From assembly GCF_029543245.1 (NCBI RefSeq), contig NZ_JARQWV010000002.1:124001-188000 (forward strand): DNA of 64,000 bases, in the 5' to 3' direction. A model generated the notes under the pieces. It made no database searches. It was given only the letters and a program-made list of their open reading frames with translations, and was not told the DNA's origin. Position 1 is the stretch's first letter, and every line of letters begins with the position of its first letter. Shown here piece by piece: positions 51,337 through 59,357 of the stretch. Source of the stretch: Caulobacter endophyticus. Its GTDB lineage: Bacteria > Pseudomonadota > Alphaproteobacteria > Caulobacterales > Caulobacteraceae. The translations under genes and the position numbers were made by a program.

Positions 51337-52166
51337 GCCCGTCCGCGCCCCTGCGAGTCGGCCTGGTCCAGACCCGCACGCCCGCGACTCACGAAGCGGC
51401 GCTGGCCCATGTGGCCCCGCTGGTGCGTGAAGCGATCGGGCAGGGCGCGCGCTTCGTGCTGACGCCGGAGTGCACCAACGTCCTGCAGAAGGACCGCGCC
51501 AGGCTGCTGCCGACGCTGACGGCGCTGGAGGACGATCCGGTGGTGGGTGGCCTGCGGGCCATCGCCGCCGAGACCGGAACCTGGATCGACGTCGGCTCGG
51601 CCCTGGTGCTGCGCGAGGACGGCAAGGCTGCGAACAGGCAGGCCGTCCTCGACCCGACTGGCGCGATCGTCGCCACCTACGACAAGCTGCACATGTTCGA
51701 CGTGCAGCTGCCCAACGGTGAGACGGCGAAGGAATCGGCGACCTACACCCCCGGCGAGCGGGCGGTGGTGGTCGACACGCCCCTGGCCGCCTTCGGCCTG
51801 ACCATCTGCTACGACATGCGCTTTCCGGCCCTGCACCGGGCCCTGGCCCTGGCGGGGGCCAAGGTGATCACGGCGCCGGCCGCATTCACCCGTCCGACGG
51901 GCGAGGCTCACTGGGAGGTGCTGCTGCGCGCCCGGGCCATCGAGACCGGCTCGTTCGTGATCGCCGCCGCGCAAGGCGGTTTCCACGAGGACGGGCGCGG
52001 CACCTGGGGACGCTCGATCGCCATCGGTCCGTGGGGCGAGGTGCTCGGCAAACTCGATCACGACGAGCCGGGCGTGCTGATCGCCGACCTCGACCTTTCC
52101 GCCGCCGACAAGGCCCGCGCGGCCATCCCGGTCCTGGCCAACGCCCGTGCATTCACGGGTCCCTGA
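51333..52166 (+). CDS. Nitrilase-superfamily amidase (Nit1/deaminated-glutathione amidase type)
   Basis: A 277-residue carbon-nitrogen hydrolase with the catalytic triad E46 ('VLTPECTN'), K118 ('TYDKLHMFDV') and C159 ('LTICYDMRFPAL'). 'GEAHWEVLLRARAIETGSFVIAAAQGG' is the conserved later block. Sequence and gene order next to glutaredoxin match the Nit1 branch, which repairs deaminated glutathione; that match makes the glutathione link attractive but is still inference. It overlaps grxC by four bases. Confidence 0.92.
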   Translation: MSPSAPLRVGLVQTRTPATHEAALAHVAPLVREAIGQGARFVLTPECTNVLQKDRARLLPTLTALEDDPVVGGLRAIAAETGTWIDVGSALVLREDGKAANRQAVLDPTGAIVATYDKLHMFDVQLPNGETAKESATYTPGERAVVVDTPLAAFGLTICYDMRFPALHRALALAGAKVITAPAAFTRPTGEAHWEVLLRARAIETGSFVIAAAQGGFHEDGRGTWGRSIAIGPWGEVLGKLDHDEPGVLIADLDLSAADKARAAIPVLANARAFTGP

Positions 52167-52184
52167 CCCCATATCCGTAAGGCC

Positions 52185-52619
52185 ATGATCAAGTACGCGC
52201 TCGCCTGTGACCACGCGCACGAGTTCGAAGGCTGGTTCGGCTCGTCCAGCGACTATGACGACCAGGCCGCCCGCGGCCTCGTCGAATGCCCGGTGTGCGG
52301 TTCGACCGGCGTGCGCAAGCAGATCATGGCCCCGGCCGTTGCAGGGACGAAGGCCCAGCGCTCGGCCCCCGAGCCCGACGCCCGCATGCGCGAGATGATG
52401 ATGACAGCCATGAGCGAGGTGCGCCGCGAGGTCGAGGAGAACTTCGACTATGTCGGCGACCGCTTCGCCAAGGAGGCCCGCGACATCCACGAGGGCAAGT
52501 CCGAGGAACGCGGCATCTACGGCGAGGCCTCGCCCAAGGAGGTCAAGAGCCTGCTGGAGGACGGCGTCAGGATCGCCGCCCTGCCGCCCGCGCCGCCGAA
52601 GAAGACGGATGTGAACTGA
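52185..52619 (+). CDS. DUF1178 family protein
   Basis: A 144-residue protein with a zinc-finger-like start: 'YALACDHAHEFEGWFGSSSDYDDQAARGLVECPVCGS' carries Cys/His and a CxxC pair. A helical middle ('MREMMMTAMSEVRREVEENFDYVGDRFAKEARDIHEG') and the family phrase 'RGIYGEASPKEVKSLLEDGV' follow. Function unknown. It lies 18 bases after the amidase gene and closes the comF-grxC-amidase set. Confidence 0.93.
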   Translation: MIKYALACDHAHEFEGWFGSSSDYDDQAARGLVECPVCGSTGVRKQIMAPAVAGTKAQRSAPEPDARMREMMMTAMSEVRREVEENFDYVGDRFAKEARDIHEGKSEERGIYGEASPKEVKSLLEDGVRIAALPPAPPKKTDVN

Positions 52620-52637
52620 ACCTCGCCAACCCAATGC

Positions 52638-52785
52638 TCGTCATCCCGGCCGAAGCGCGCAGCGCGTAGAGCCGGGACCCAGGGGCCGCCGCTATGCGCC
52701 GGCAAGTGTTGGGGCGGACAGCCCAGCCGCCGCGCCCAGTCCCCCTGGGTCCCGGATAAGCCCTGAGGGCTTTCCGGGATGACGA
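52638..52785. repeat. Intergenic repeat, family D, two inverted copies
   Basis: TCGTCATCCCGG and GGGACCCAGGGG on the left are mirrored by CCCCTGGGTCCCGG and CCGGGATGACGA on the right, with inner blocks GCGCGCAGCGCG and GCCCTGAGGGC. It lies between the convergent DUF1178 and dienelactone hydrolase genes. Confidence 0.82.
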
Positions 52786-52800
52786 TAGAGGCGCGTGCGG

Positions 52801-53499
52801 CTAGCCCAGCTTTTCCTTGAAGAACGCCAGGGTGCGGCCGTTGGCCGTCTCGGCGTCGGTCTTGTCGTAGTGATTGCCGCCGGGGCGGGCGAAGGCGTGG
52901 TTACGGCCGGGATAGACGTGGACCTCGACGTTCGGGCGGCCGGCCAGAGCCTCGACGATGGTCGCGCGGGCTTCCGGGCCGATGAACTCGTCCTCGCCGG
53001 CCAGGTGCATCAGCAGCGGGGCCTTCACGCCGTCCGCCTCGCCGACATAGCGCTCGGTGCCGCCGCCGTAATAGGCCACGGCCGCGTCGGGCGCGCCGCG
53101 GGCCGCGCCGAGAAAGGTCATCAGCCCGCCCAGGCAGTAGCCCGTGAGGCCCACCTTGCCGTTTCCACCCTTGATGCCGCGAGCGGCCTCGACCGTCTTG
53201 AGCACGTCGACCGCGCCCTGGTCGAAGTCGTAGGCGGTGTAGATGTCGATGGCCTTCTTCCAGTTCTCCTCGCTGTTCTCCGACATCGAGAGGCCCGGCT
53301 CGACGCGCCAGAAAAGGTCGGGGCAGACGGCGATGAAGCCCTGCACGGCGTATTCGGCGGCGATCAGGCGGATGCCGGCGTTGACGCCGAAGATCTCCTG
53401 CACGACCACGACGACCGGCGCGGGCCCGCTGGTGTCGGGGCGCACGACCAGGGCCTGGAAGCTTCCGTCGTTGGTCTGGATGGTCAGGCTCTCGGCCAT
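52801..53499 (-). CDS. Dienelactone hydrolase family protein
   Basis: A 232-residue alpha/beta hydrolase with the Cys-Asp-His triad of dienelactone hydrolases: C122 in 'GLTGYCLGGLMTF', D170 in 'LAGEDEFIGPE', H201 in 'YPGRNHAFARPGG'; E35 in 'VVQEIFGVN' is the partner Glu. It may hydrolyse lactone or ester bonds of aromatic breakdown products, but no other aromatic pathway gene is here. ATG at 53499. It is a single gene. Confidence 0.93.
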   Translation of the reverse strand: MAESLTIQTNDGSFQALVVRPDTSGPAPVVVVVQEIFGVNAGIRLIAAEYAVQGFIAVCPDLFWRVEPGLSMSENSEENWKKAIDIYTAYDFDQGAVDVLKTVEAARGIKGGNGKVGLTGYCLGGLMTFLGAARGAPDAAVAYYGGGTERYVGEADGVKAPLLMHLAGEDEFIGPEARATIVEALAGRPNVEVHVYPGRNHAFARPGGNHYDKTDAETANGRTLAFFKEKLG

Positions 53500-53611
53500 G
53501 GTCGTGCTCCTCGCGGCTGCGTGGGCGGACCATGGCGCGCGGCGGGACGGCGGGCTTGAACGATGTGGCTCCGCATCGGGCGTGGATCGACCGATCGGTT
53601 CAAGCTTTCAC

Positions 53612-53640
53612 GAAAAAGCCCGCCCCCGAGGGGGCGGGCC
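53612..53640 (-). terminator. Terminator of the glycine-zipper gene at 53666
   Basis: GCCCGCCCC/GGGGCGGGC (9-bp stem, 4-base loop) followed on the minus strand by TTTTT. Confidence 0.85.
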
Positions 53641-53665
53641 ATCCGACCAAAGCAGCAGGCTCCGC

Positions 53666-53977
53666 TTAGCGGTAGCGGTACTCGTAGTGGCAGTTCTTCT
53701 TGGAATTCTTCTTGGCGATCTGGTTGCCGGCCACCGCGCCGACCACGCCGCCGAGGATCGCGCCCTCGGTCTTGGCGCCGTTGCCGGCCACGGCCGCGCC
53801 GAGCGTGCCGCCGGTCAGGCCGCCGATCACCGTGCCCTTGTTGCGCGCCTTCTTGGTGCTCTTGCAGACGAGCACGCGTTCGCGGCGCTGCTGGGCTTCG
53901 GCGGCGGTGACGGCGACGGTGGAGGCGGTGAAGGCGAGGCTCACCGCGACGATCAAGGTTTTCATCTGGACGCGCAT
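53666..53977 (-). CDS. Exported glycine-zipper (2TM) protein, short form
   Basis: A 103-residue protein. A signal peptide (about 1-29, 'LIVAVSLAFTASTVAVTAAEAQ') is followed by a basic stretch and a glycine zipper of two helices ('KGTVIGGLTGGTLGAAVAGN' and 'TEGAILGGVVGAVAGNQIAK'), then a Tyr/Arg end. Glycine zippers pack in membranes, here probably as an outer-membrane-associated protein. A near-match SigT/EcfG promoter lies at 54025-54049. It is downstream of a larger protein with the same zipper. Confidence 0.9.
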   Translation of the reverse strand: MRVQMKTLIVAVSLAFTASTVAVTAAEAQQRRERVLVCKSTKKARNKGTVIGGLTGGTLGAAVAGNGAKTEGAILGGVVGAVAGNQIAKKNSKKNCHYEYRYR

Positions 53978-54024
53978 GGCGACCTCCGTTTGAGAGCGTT
54001 TGTTCTGTGTCCCTTGAAGGGAAT

Positions 54025-54049
54025 AACGCCGAATCTCCGTGTCGGTTCT
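54025..54049 (-). promoter_or_regulatory. Near-match SigT/EcfG promoter of the short glycine-zipper gene
   Basis: On the minus strand AGAAC, 16 bases, CGTT: one mismatch to GGAAC-N16-CGTT. The leader to the ATG at 53977 would be about 40 bases. Confidence 0.45.
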
Positions 54050-54084
54050 ATGTCGGGCGCCCGACGCGGAGCTCGGCTTTAAGG

Positions 54085-55137
54085 TCAGCCTTCGAGGCGA
54101 TAGCGGTTTTCGCTGTCGGGGCAGACGCGGACATAGCGGGTCTCGGTGCGGCCCTGGTACTCGGTCTGGGCCGGCGCCAGGCGGCACTTGCGCTCGCTGT
54201 AGCGGTTCCATTCCGAATAGCCGCCGGCCCGGTCGCGATACTCGGCGCTTTCGCGATAGGGCACGGTGTCCTCGTAAGACCAGTACTGACCACGGGTGTC
54301 GCAACGGGCCTTGGCGGCCGAGTTGCCGATCGCCGCGCCGACGCCTGCGCCGGCCAGGGCCCCGAGCACGGCGCCCTCGGTGCGGGCGTTGCGGGCGGCC
54401 ACGTTGGAACCGATCACCGCGCCGGCCAGAGCGCCGATCACGCCGCCGGCGGTGGCGTTGCGCTTGGCGTCGTCGCGGCACGGGTCGGCATAGCCGCCAG
54501 ACAGCCCCGAGCCGCCGGCATAGGCCGGGGGCGGCGGACCGTCGTCCCAGCGTCCGGCTTCATTGGGGTAGCGGCGGTCATAGGATCCACGGCCGTAGCG
54601 GCGGTCGTAGTCGTCGCGGGCCCGCTCATAGGCGGCGCGGTCGGCCTCCCACTGACGGCGCTGGGCGTCGTAGTCGTCGGCGTAGCGGTTGTCGTAGCCG
54701 CTGGTGTCGTAGCGGCGGGCCTCGTCCGGGTAGCGGCGGTCATAGGCGCCGCGGCCGTTGCGGGCGTCGTAGCGGTCACGGGCGCGCTCGTAGGCGGCGC
54801 GATCGGCCTCGAACTGGCGCTGCTCGCCATAATAGTCGTTGCTGGTCGGGTAGGCTGGCGTGCGCCAGCGGCGGGCCTCGTCGGGATAGCGCCGGTCATA
54901 GGCGCCCGAGCCATAGCGACGGTCGTAGTCGCTGCGCGCCCGATCATAGGCGGCGCGGTCGGCGTCGTACTGGGCCTGGCGGCTGTCGTAGTCGGCCCGG
55001 CGGGCCTCGTAGGACGAGCGCTGCTCCTCATAGGTGCGCAGCTGCTGCTGGTAGCCGGCGTCCTGAGCCAGCGCGGGCGCGGCCGTGCTGATGGCGACGG
55101 CGCCGGCCATCAGCCAAGCCATGCGGCGGGAAGTCAT
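54085..55137 (-). CDS. Exported glycine-zipper protein with triplicated 36-residue module
   Basis: A 350-residue protein. The signal peptide (about 1-25, 'AISTAAPALAQ') precedes a Tyr/Arg/Asp-rich region with three copies of one 36-residue module at 56-91, 108-143 and 162-197. Each copy follows the pattern 'ADRAAYERARDDYDRRYG', then 'AYDRRYPDEARRW'. Linkers of 16-18 residues separate them. A glycine zipper (about 229-275: 'GGVIGALAGAVIGSNVA', 'TEGAVLGALAGAGVGAAIGN') and a Cys-containing C-terminal domain (280-350) follow. The module is highly charged, aromatic and helical. The protein probably sits in the outer membrane or periplasm. Its function is unknown. Confidence 0.9.
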   Translation of the reverse strand: MTSRRMAWLMAGAVAISTAAPALAQDAGYQQQLRTYEEQRSSYEARRADYDSRQAQYDADRAAYDRARSDYDRRYGSGAYDRRYPDEARRWRTPAYPTSNDYYGEQRQFEADRAAYERARDRYDARNGRGAYDRRYPDEARRYDTSGYDNRYADDYDAQRRQWEADRAAYERARDDYDRRYGRGSYDRRYPNEAGRWDDGPPPPAYAGGSGLSGGYADPCRDDAKRNATAGGVIGALAGAVIGSNVAARNARTEGAVLGALAGAGVGAAIGNSAAKARCDTRGQYWSYEDTVPYRESAEYRDRAGGYSEWNRYSERKCRLAPAQTEYQGRTETRYVRVCPDSENRYRLEG

Positions 55138-55257
55138 GGGGAAGTCTCCGTTCCGACGAACGAACCGACATCCCGCCCCACAAGACGCCGGTTCGGGTTC
55201 AAAGTCCCTGCGGCGGAATAAGCCTTGGCGAAGGCCAAGGTTCCCGAAAGCGGTGGA

Positions 55258-55635
55258 TCAGTCGTTCAGCCAGGTGACGGCGAAGCGATCGCCCGTCCAG
55301 ACGGCGACGGCCAGCGACGCTTCTTCCGTGCCGAACGCGAGGGCGGGGGCCTTCAGCTCGACCTTGCGCGGCTCGTCGGCGGCGCAGGGCGCGCCCACGT
55401 CCTTGGCGCAGGTGGTGGGGTAGGTTCCGGCCGGCTGGGCGGCGATGAAGAAGCCGGCGGTGTCGGCCACCATGGTGATGGTCTCGACCTTGCCCGGCGC
55501 CGCGCCGCGCTCGACCACCAGCATGTGGGCCCCGCCGCGCGGCTCCAGCCGCGCCTGGTCGGCCTTGCCGTCCCCATCGAAATCCCCGGCCAGGGTGGGC
55601 AGGGCGGCGGCGAGGGCGAACAGCAGGACGGACAT
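55258..55635 (-). CDS. Small exported protein with FG-GAP-like start
   Basis: A 125-residue protein. A short signal peptide ('SVLLFALAAALPTLAG') leads to 'DFDGDGKADQARLE', a Ca-binding FG-GAP/VCBS-like turn, followed by beta-strands and two Cys ('TTCAKDVGAPCAADE'). It ends 'AVAVWTGDRFAVTWLND'. It is one unit of the repeat found in large extracellular proteins, here alone. Start at ATG 55635. Function unknown. Confidence 0.8.
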   Translation of the reverse strand: MSVLLFALAAALPTLAGDFDGDGKADQARLEPRGGAHMLVVERGAAPGKVETITMVADTAGFFIAAQPAGTYPTTCAKDVGAPCAADEPRKVELKAPALAFGTEEASLAVAVWTGDRFAVTWLND

Positions 55636-55685
55636 GCGGGTACTCCGAGGGCTACAGCCGGAGGTTGGCTTTTGGCGGGGCGCCG

Positions 55686-56090
55686 TCAAGCCTCTTTCAC
55701 GGCCGAACGCAGGTCGGTGCGCGCGAAGTCGTCGCCCTTGTAGAGCAGGGCGCCGCCGCCGTGGGTGACGGCGAGGGCGTAGGCGAAGCAGTCGCCGAGG
55801 TTCAGCTTGGCGGGCGTATGGCGGCCGAAGCGAACGAAGGCCTCGATGGCGAGGCGTACCTGTTCGGCGTCGGCGGGATGGATCTCGATCCGCAGCGCCC
55901 GGAGGAGGTGTTCGGCTTCCCGCCGTCCGATCTCTCCTCTGGAGACCTCGGCCTTGGCCAACATTTCCCAGTAGTTGACGGCCGACATCGCGTGGCCGTC
56001 CTGTTCGACATGAAGCCTGGCGGCGAATTCGACGGCTTCCGGTTCGCCCAGCAGTATGGCGACGATCGCGGAGGCGTCGACGACGATCAA
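55686..56090 (-). CDS. vapC: VapC-type PIN-domain toxin
   Basis: A 134-residue PIN-domain ribonuclease. 'MIVVDASAIVAILLGEPEA' holds the first catalytic Asp (D5), 'VNYWEMLAK' the Glu, and 'KLNLGDCFAYALAVTHGGGALLYKGDDF' the further acidic residues. The ATG overlaps the TGA of the antitoxin (ATGA). VapC toxins cleave tRNA or rRNA when free of VapB. All active-site acids are present, so the toxin looks functional. Confidence 0.93.
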   Translation of the reverse strand: MIVVDASAIVAILLGEPEAVEFAARLHVEQDGHAMSAVNYWEMLAKAEVSRGEIGRREAEHLLRALRIEIHPADAEQVRLAIEAFVRFGRHTPAKLNLGDCFAYALAVTHGGGALLYKGDDFARTDLRSAVKEA

Positions 56091-56353
56091 CGCGGCAGGC
56101 CGTCGGCGTCGTAGAAGTCTGCGTCGGATGGCATGGGCGCTCGTTCGGGGAGGGCCCTGAAGCGGGCCGCGATCCGCGCGACCTCGTCGAGATCCACGGA
56201 GGGCGCACGCGGTTGGTCGGCCCGATCCCGCTCCAACGTCGCGAGCACCGCCGCGTCGATGGCCTCCGACAGGCTGCCGCCGCGCCGACGTGCAAGCTCG
56301 CGGACATGGTCCACGACCCGGCTTTCGATCTCGATGGTCTCGAACTTGGTCAT
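56087..56353 (-). CDS. vapB: VapB-type antitoxin
   Basis: An 88-residue antitoxin. The amino-terminal ribbon-helix-helix-like part ('TKFETIEIESRVVDHVRELARRRGGSLSEAIDAAVLATLERD') binds DNA and the C-terminal stretch ('VARIAARFRALPERAPMPSDADFYDADGLPR') is of the kind that covers the toxin active site. It precedes and overlaps vapC, the normal order. ATG at 56353 is preceded at once by a dyad that is the likely autoregulatory operator. The frame runs far upstream but that part is antisense to ubiG. Confidence 0.9.
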   Translation of the reverse strand: MTKFETIEIESRVVDHVRELARRRGGSLSEAIDAAVLATLERDRADQPRAPSVDLDEVARIAARFRALPERAPMPSDADFYDADGLPR

Positions 56354-56374
56354 CGCGGTGGGAAACATACCGCG
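56354..56374. promoter_or_regulatory. Probable vapBC operator
   Basis: CGCGGT-N9-ACCGCG begins directly at the vapB start codon, and a further AACCGCG follows at 56375. Toxin-antitoxin complexes usually bind such dyads. The ubiG stop is only 15 bases further on. Confidence 0.5.
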
Positions 56375-56388
56375 AACCGCGTTCTGCG

Positions 56389-57165
56389 TCACGCCGCCGG
56401 CTTGGTGACCGTCATCATGTAGTTGATGTCGACGTCGGTGGAGCGGCTCCAGCGGCCGGTCAGCGGATTGTAGGCGACGCCGAACGGGCCGTGCATCTCG
56501 ACCGGTTCGCCGGCCATGAAGGCGCGAAGCTCCTCGGGCTTGAGGAACTGCTTCCATTCGTGGGTGCCGGGCGGCACCCAGCGCAGCACGTACTCGGCGC
56601 CGATCTTCGCCAGGGCCAGGGCCTTGAGCGTGCGGTTCAGGGTGGCGACGATCATCAGGCCGCCGGGCTTGAGCAGCTGCGAGCAGGTGCGCAGGAAGGC
56701 GCCCGGATCGGCCACGTGCTCGATGACCTCCATGGTCAGCACCACGTCGAACGGGCCCGCGCCCTCGGCCAGCAGCTGCTCGGCGGTGGCGGGGCGGTAG
56801 CCGATGGCGAGGCCCTGCTCGGCGGCGTGGGCCGCGGCGGTCTTGATGTTGTTTTCCGAGGCGTCGATGGCCGTGACCGAGAAGCCCAGGCGGGCCATCG
56901 GCTCGGACAGCAGGCCGCCGCCGCAGCCGATGTCGATCAGGGACAGGCCCTCGAACGGGGCGCGGTCATTGCCGTCGCGGCCGAAGCGCTCCAGCGCCTG
57001 CTCGCGGATGAAGGCCAGCCGGCAGGGATTGAACACGTGCAGCGGCGCGAACTTGCCTTTCGGGTCCCACCACTCGGCGGCGATCGCCGAGAACCGCGCC
57101 ACGTCGGCGGGGTCGATGCTCCAGTTGGGCGTGCTTCCTGCGGTGTCGGGGGCGGCGCTGGTCAT
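56389..57165 (-). CDS. ubiG: Ubiquinone biosynthesis O-methyltransferase
   Basis: A 258-residue class I methyltransferase that carries out both O-methylations of ubiquinone synthesis. '[23 protein letters not shown]' is the UbiG substrate block, '[32 protein letters not shown]' is motif I/II, and '[19 protein letters not shown]' follows, with '[14 protein letters not shown]' at the end. The start is ATG at 57165. A -10-like GCTAGATAC (57172-57180) ends seven bases before it, so the message may be leaderless. It is divergent from lysC, an order I recall from other alphaproteobacteria. Confidence 0.96.
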   Translation of the reverse strand: MTSAAPDTAGSTPNWSIDPADVARFSAIAAEWWDPKGKFAPLHVFNPCRLAFIREQALERFGRDGNDRAPFEGLSLIDIGCGGGLLSEPMARLGFSVTAIDASENNIKTAAAHAAEQGLAIGYRPATAEQLLAEGAGPFDVVLTMEVIEHVADPGAFLRTCSQLLKPGGLMIVATLNRTLKALALAKIGAEYVLRWVPPGTHEWKQFLKPEELRAFMAGEPVEMHGPFGVAYNPLTGRWSRSTDVDINYMMTVTKPAA

Positions 57166-57171
57166 GGCCCG

Positions 57172-57180
57172 GTATCTAGC
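57172..57180 (-). promoter_or_regulatory. ubiG -10 element, probably leaderless
   Basis: On the minus strand GCTAGATAC matches the Caulobacter -10 GCTANAWC closely and ends seven bases before the ATG at 57165. No ribosome site is visible. Confidence 0.45.
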
Positions 57181-57337
57181 ACGGCCAATTTTTCGCGCCA
57201 TGCTGCGAGAAAAAAGACACCTGCGCGACATTGCCGTTGCGCCGAGGCCCCGCTAGAAGGCGCGGGCTTGCGCGGAAGGATGGGTTCCGGCCGCGCAGGC
57301 GCAAGAAAAAACCGCTTTGGTTCGAGGATTTAGAGAC

Positions 57338-58585
57338 GTGTCACGTCTGGTGATGAAGTTCGGCGGCACCTCGGTGGCCGACCTGGAGCGCATCCGCCGG
57401 GTGGCGCGCCTGGTCGCCGCGGAAGTCGCCACGGGCAAGCAGGTCGCCGTCGTCGTTTCCGCCATGTCGGGCAAGACCAACGAACTGGTCGCCTGGACGG
57501 ACGGAGCCGGCCGCGCCGCCGCTGGCCTGCCGGAGTCTGACGACGAGTACGACGCCGTCGTGGCGTCGGGCGAGCAGGTGACCGCCGGCCTTTTGGCCAT
57601 GACCCTGCGCAACATGGGCCACAAGGCCCGTTCGTTCCTGGGCTGGCAGGTTCCGATCATCACTGACGAGGCCCACGGCCGCGCCCGGATCGAGGAAATC
57701 CCGCCCGAGAACCTGGAAGAGTGCTTCGAGGCCGGCGAGATCGCCGTCATCGCCGGCTTCCAGGGCGTGACGCCCAAGCGCCGCATCACCACGCTGGGCC
57801 GTGGCGGTTCTGACACCAGCGCCGTGGCCATCGCCGCCGCGGTGAAGGGCGCCTGCGACATCTACACCGACGTGGACGGGGTCTACACCACCGACCCCCG
57901 GATCGAGAGCAAGGCCAAGCGCCTGGCCAAGATCAGCTACGAAGAGATGCTGGAAATGGCCTCGCTGGGGGCCAAGGTGCTGCAGACCCGTTCGGTCGAG
58001 ATGGCCATGGCCCATCGCGTCCCGGTGCGGGTGCTGTCGAGTTTCGTCGAGCCGGGCGAAGCCCCGGGCCAAGGTACGATCGTCTGCGACGAGGAAGAAA
58101 TCATGGAAAAGCGCATCGTCTCGGGCGTCGCCTACAGCCGCGACGAAGCCAAGATCACCCTGCTGGGCCTGCCCGACCATCCGGGCGTGTCCTCGGCCAT
58201 CTTCGGCCGCCTGGCCGACGCCAACGTCAATGTCGACATGATCGTGCAGTCGCGCGCCCGCAGCGCCGACACCGCCAACATGGAGTTCACCGTCGGCAAG
58301 CGTGACGCCACGCGCGCCCTGGAGATCGTCCGCGGCGCGCAGGCCGAGATCGGCTTCGAGGACGTGGCCGTCAACGAGGACGTGGCCAAGGTGTCGGTGA
58401 TCGGCGTCGGCATGCGTTCGCACGCCGGCGTCGCCCAGTCGATGTTCGCGGCCCTCGCCGAGAAGAACATCAACATCCAGGTCATCTCGACCTCGGAGAT
58501 CAAGATCTCGGTCCTGATCGACGCGGCCTATACCGAGCTGGCCGTCCGCGCCCTGCACGCCGTGTACGGCCTGGACCAGCTGTAA
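57338..58585 (+). CDS. lysC: Aspartate kinase
   Basis: A 415-residue aspartokinase, the first enzyme for lysine, threonine, methionine and diaminopimelate. 'LVMKFGGTSVADLERIRRVARLV' is the nucleotide motif, with 'VVSAMSGKTNELV', 'VVASGEQVTAGLLAM' and 'TTLGRGGSDTSAVAIAAAV' as the other kinase motifs. Two ACT domains follow (about 265-335 and 340-410), where lysine and threonine inhibit. The start chosen is GTG at 57338; an ATG five codons later or a TTG at 57317 are alternatives. A large hairpin follows the stop. Confidence 0.97.
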   Translation: MSRLVMKFGGTSVADLERIRRVARLVAAEVATGKQVAVVVSAMSGKTNELVAWTDGAGRAAAGLPESDDEYDAVVASGEQVTAGLLAMTLRNMGHKARSFLGWQVPIITDEAHGRARIEEIPPENLEECFEAGEIAVIAGFQGVTPKRRITTLGRGGSDTSAVAIAAAVKGACDIYTDVDGVYTTDPRIESKAKRLAKISYEEMLEMASLGAKVLQTRSVEMAMAHRVPVRVLSSFVEPGEAPGQGTIVCDEEEIMEKRIVSGVAYSRDEAKITLLGLPDHPGVSSAIFGRLADANVNVDMIVQSRARSADTANMEFTVGKRDATRALEIVRGAQAEIGFEDVAVNEDVAKVSVIGVGMRSHAGVAQSMFAALAEKNINIQVISTSEIKISVLIDAAYTELAVRALHAVYGLDQL

Positions 58586-58591
58586 GGATAC

Positions 58592-58626
58592 CGGCTCCCT
58601 CGAACCCGAGCGGTTCGAGGGAGCCG
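58592..58626. terminator. 15-bp perfect hairpin after lysC
   Basis: Arms 58592-58606 and 58612-58626 are perfectly inverted, with a 5-base loop, six bases after the lysC stop. The T-run is poor (ATCGTTGCC), so this is a strong hairpin with uncertain terminator strength. Confidence 0.6.
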
Positions 58627-58686
58627 ATCGTTGCCTAAACGTCGTGCTCTGACGTTATGGAAGGCGCACCAGCCTTCGAGAGTCCC

Positions 58687-59151
58687 ATGCCCGACGTCTT
58701 CAAGTTCGATCCCGCCGCCAAGACGGTGACCTTCCACGGCGACGCCGGGCTCGAGCTGCTCTACGACCTGCTCCTGCGCGCCAAGTTCGGAGACGGCTAC
58801 GAGAAGCCGCTCTTGATCAGTCCCTGGCTGGCGGCCCTGCTGCGCCAGCTGGACCAGGCCCTGCCCGACGACGGCCAGTGGTTCCCCGAAAAGCCCGGCC
58901 AGCCGATCTTCGACACCGACGACCTGCTGGCCATGGGCGACGCCGTCATCGAGGAAGGCCACACGGTCGGCTGGTGGACCATGACCGAGCCGGAAAAGCG
59001 CGACTACCTGCGCAACGTCATCGCCGCCCCGCATCCTCTGACCGACCTGCAGGTCGAGTTCATCGAGAGCGACATCGACGCGGCCCTTCAGCAGGCCCGG
59101 CGCCTGGTCATGGACGCCGAGGAGCCCCTGGCCCTGCCCGGGCACGGCTGA
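58687..59151 (+). CDS. Conserved-looking protein of unknown function
   Basis: A 154-residue soluble, acidic protein ('MPDVFKFDPAAKTVTFHGDA', 'KPLLISPWLAALLRQLDQALPDDGQWF', 'GWWTMTEPEKRDYLRNVIA', 'TDLQVEFIESDIDAALQQARR'). It has no signal, helix or known motif. Good codon periodicity and Trp-rich middle suggest a true gene. Either ATG 58687 or ATG 58657 (ten codons longer) may be the start; neither has a clear ribosome site. It lies alone downstream of lysC. I do not recognise the family. Confidence 0.75.
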   Translation: MPDVFKFDPAAKTVTFHGDAGLELLYDLLLRAKFGDGYEKPLLISPWLAALLRQLDQALPDDGQWFPEKPGQPIFDTDDLLAMGDAVIEEGHTVGWWTMTEPEKRDYLRNVIAAPHPLTDLQVEFIESDIDAALQQARRLVMDAEEPLALPGHG

Positions 59152-59343
59152 CCCCATTTTGCTTTCCTGGGCCTCGTGCCCAGGATCCATCGTCCCGCCG
59201 CTTCTGATATCGGCGCCCTTGGCTACCACGCGGGCGGAAAGCGTCCGGCGGCTCACAGTCTGGCGCGACCATGGGCCCTAGGCACAAGGCTAGGGAAGCG
59301 GGACTTTTGTCGTCGTGGAGGGTGGGACGTCTCTATTCCCGGC

Positions 59344-59351
59344 GCTACAAC
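59344..59351 (+). promoter_or_regulatory. -10 element of the AraC gene, probably leaderless
   Basis: GCTACAAC is an exact match to the Caulobacter -10 consensus GCTANAWC; six bases then lead to the ATG at 59358. No ribosome site is visible. A good -35 could not be assigned. Confidence 0.45.
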
Positions 59352-59357
59352 ACCACC

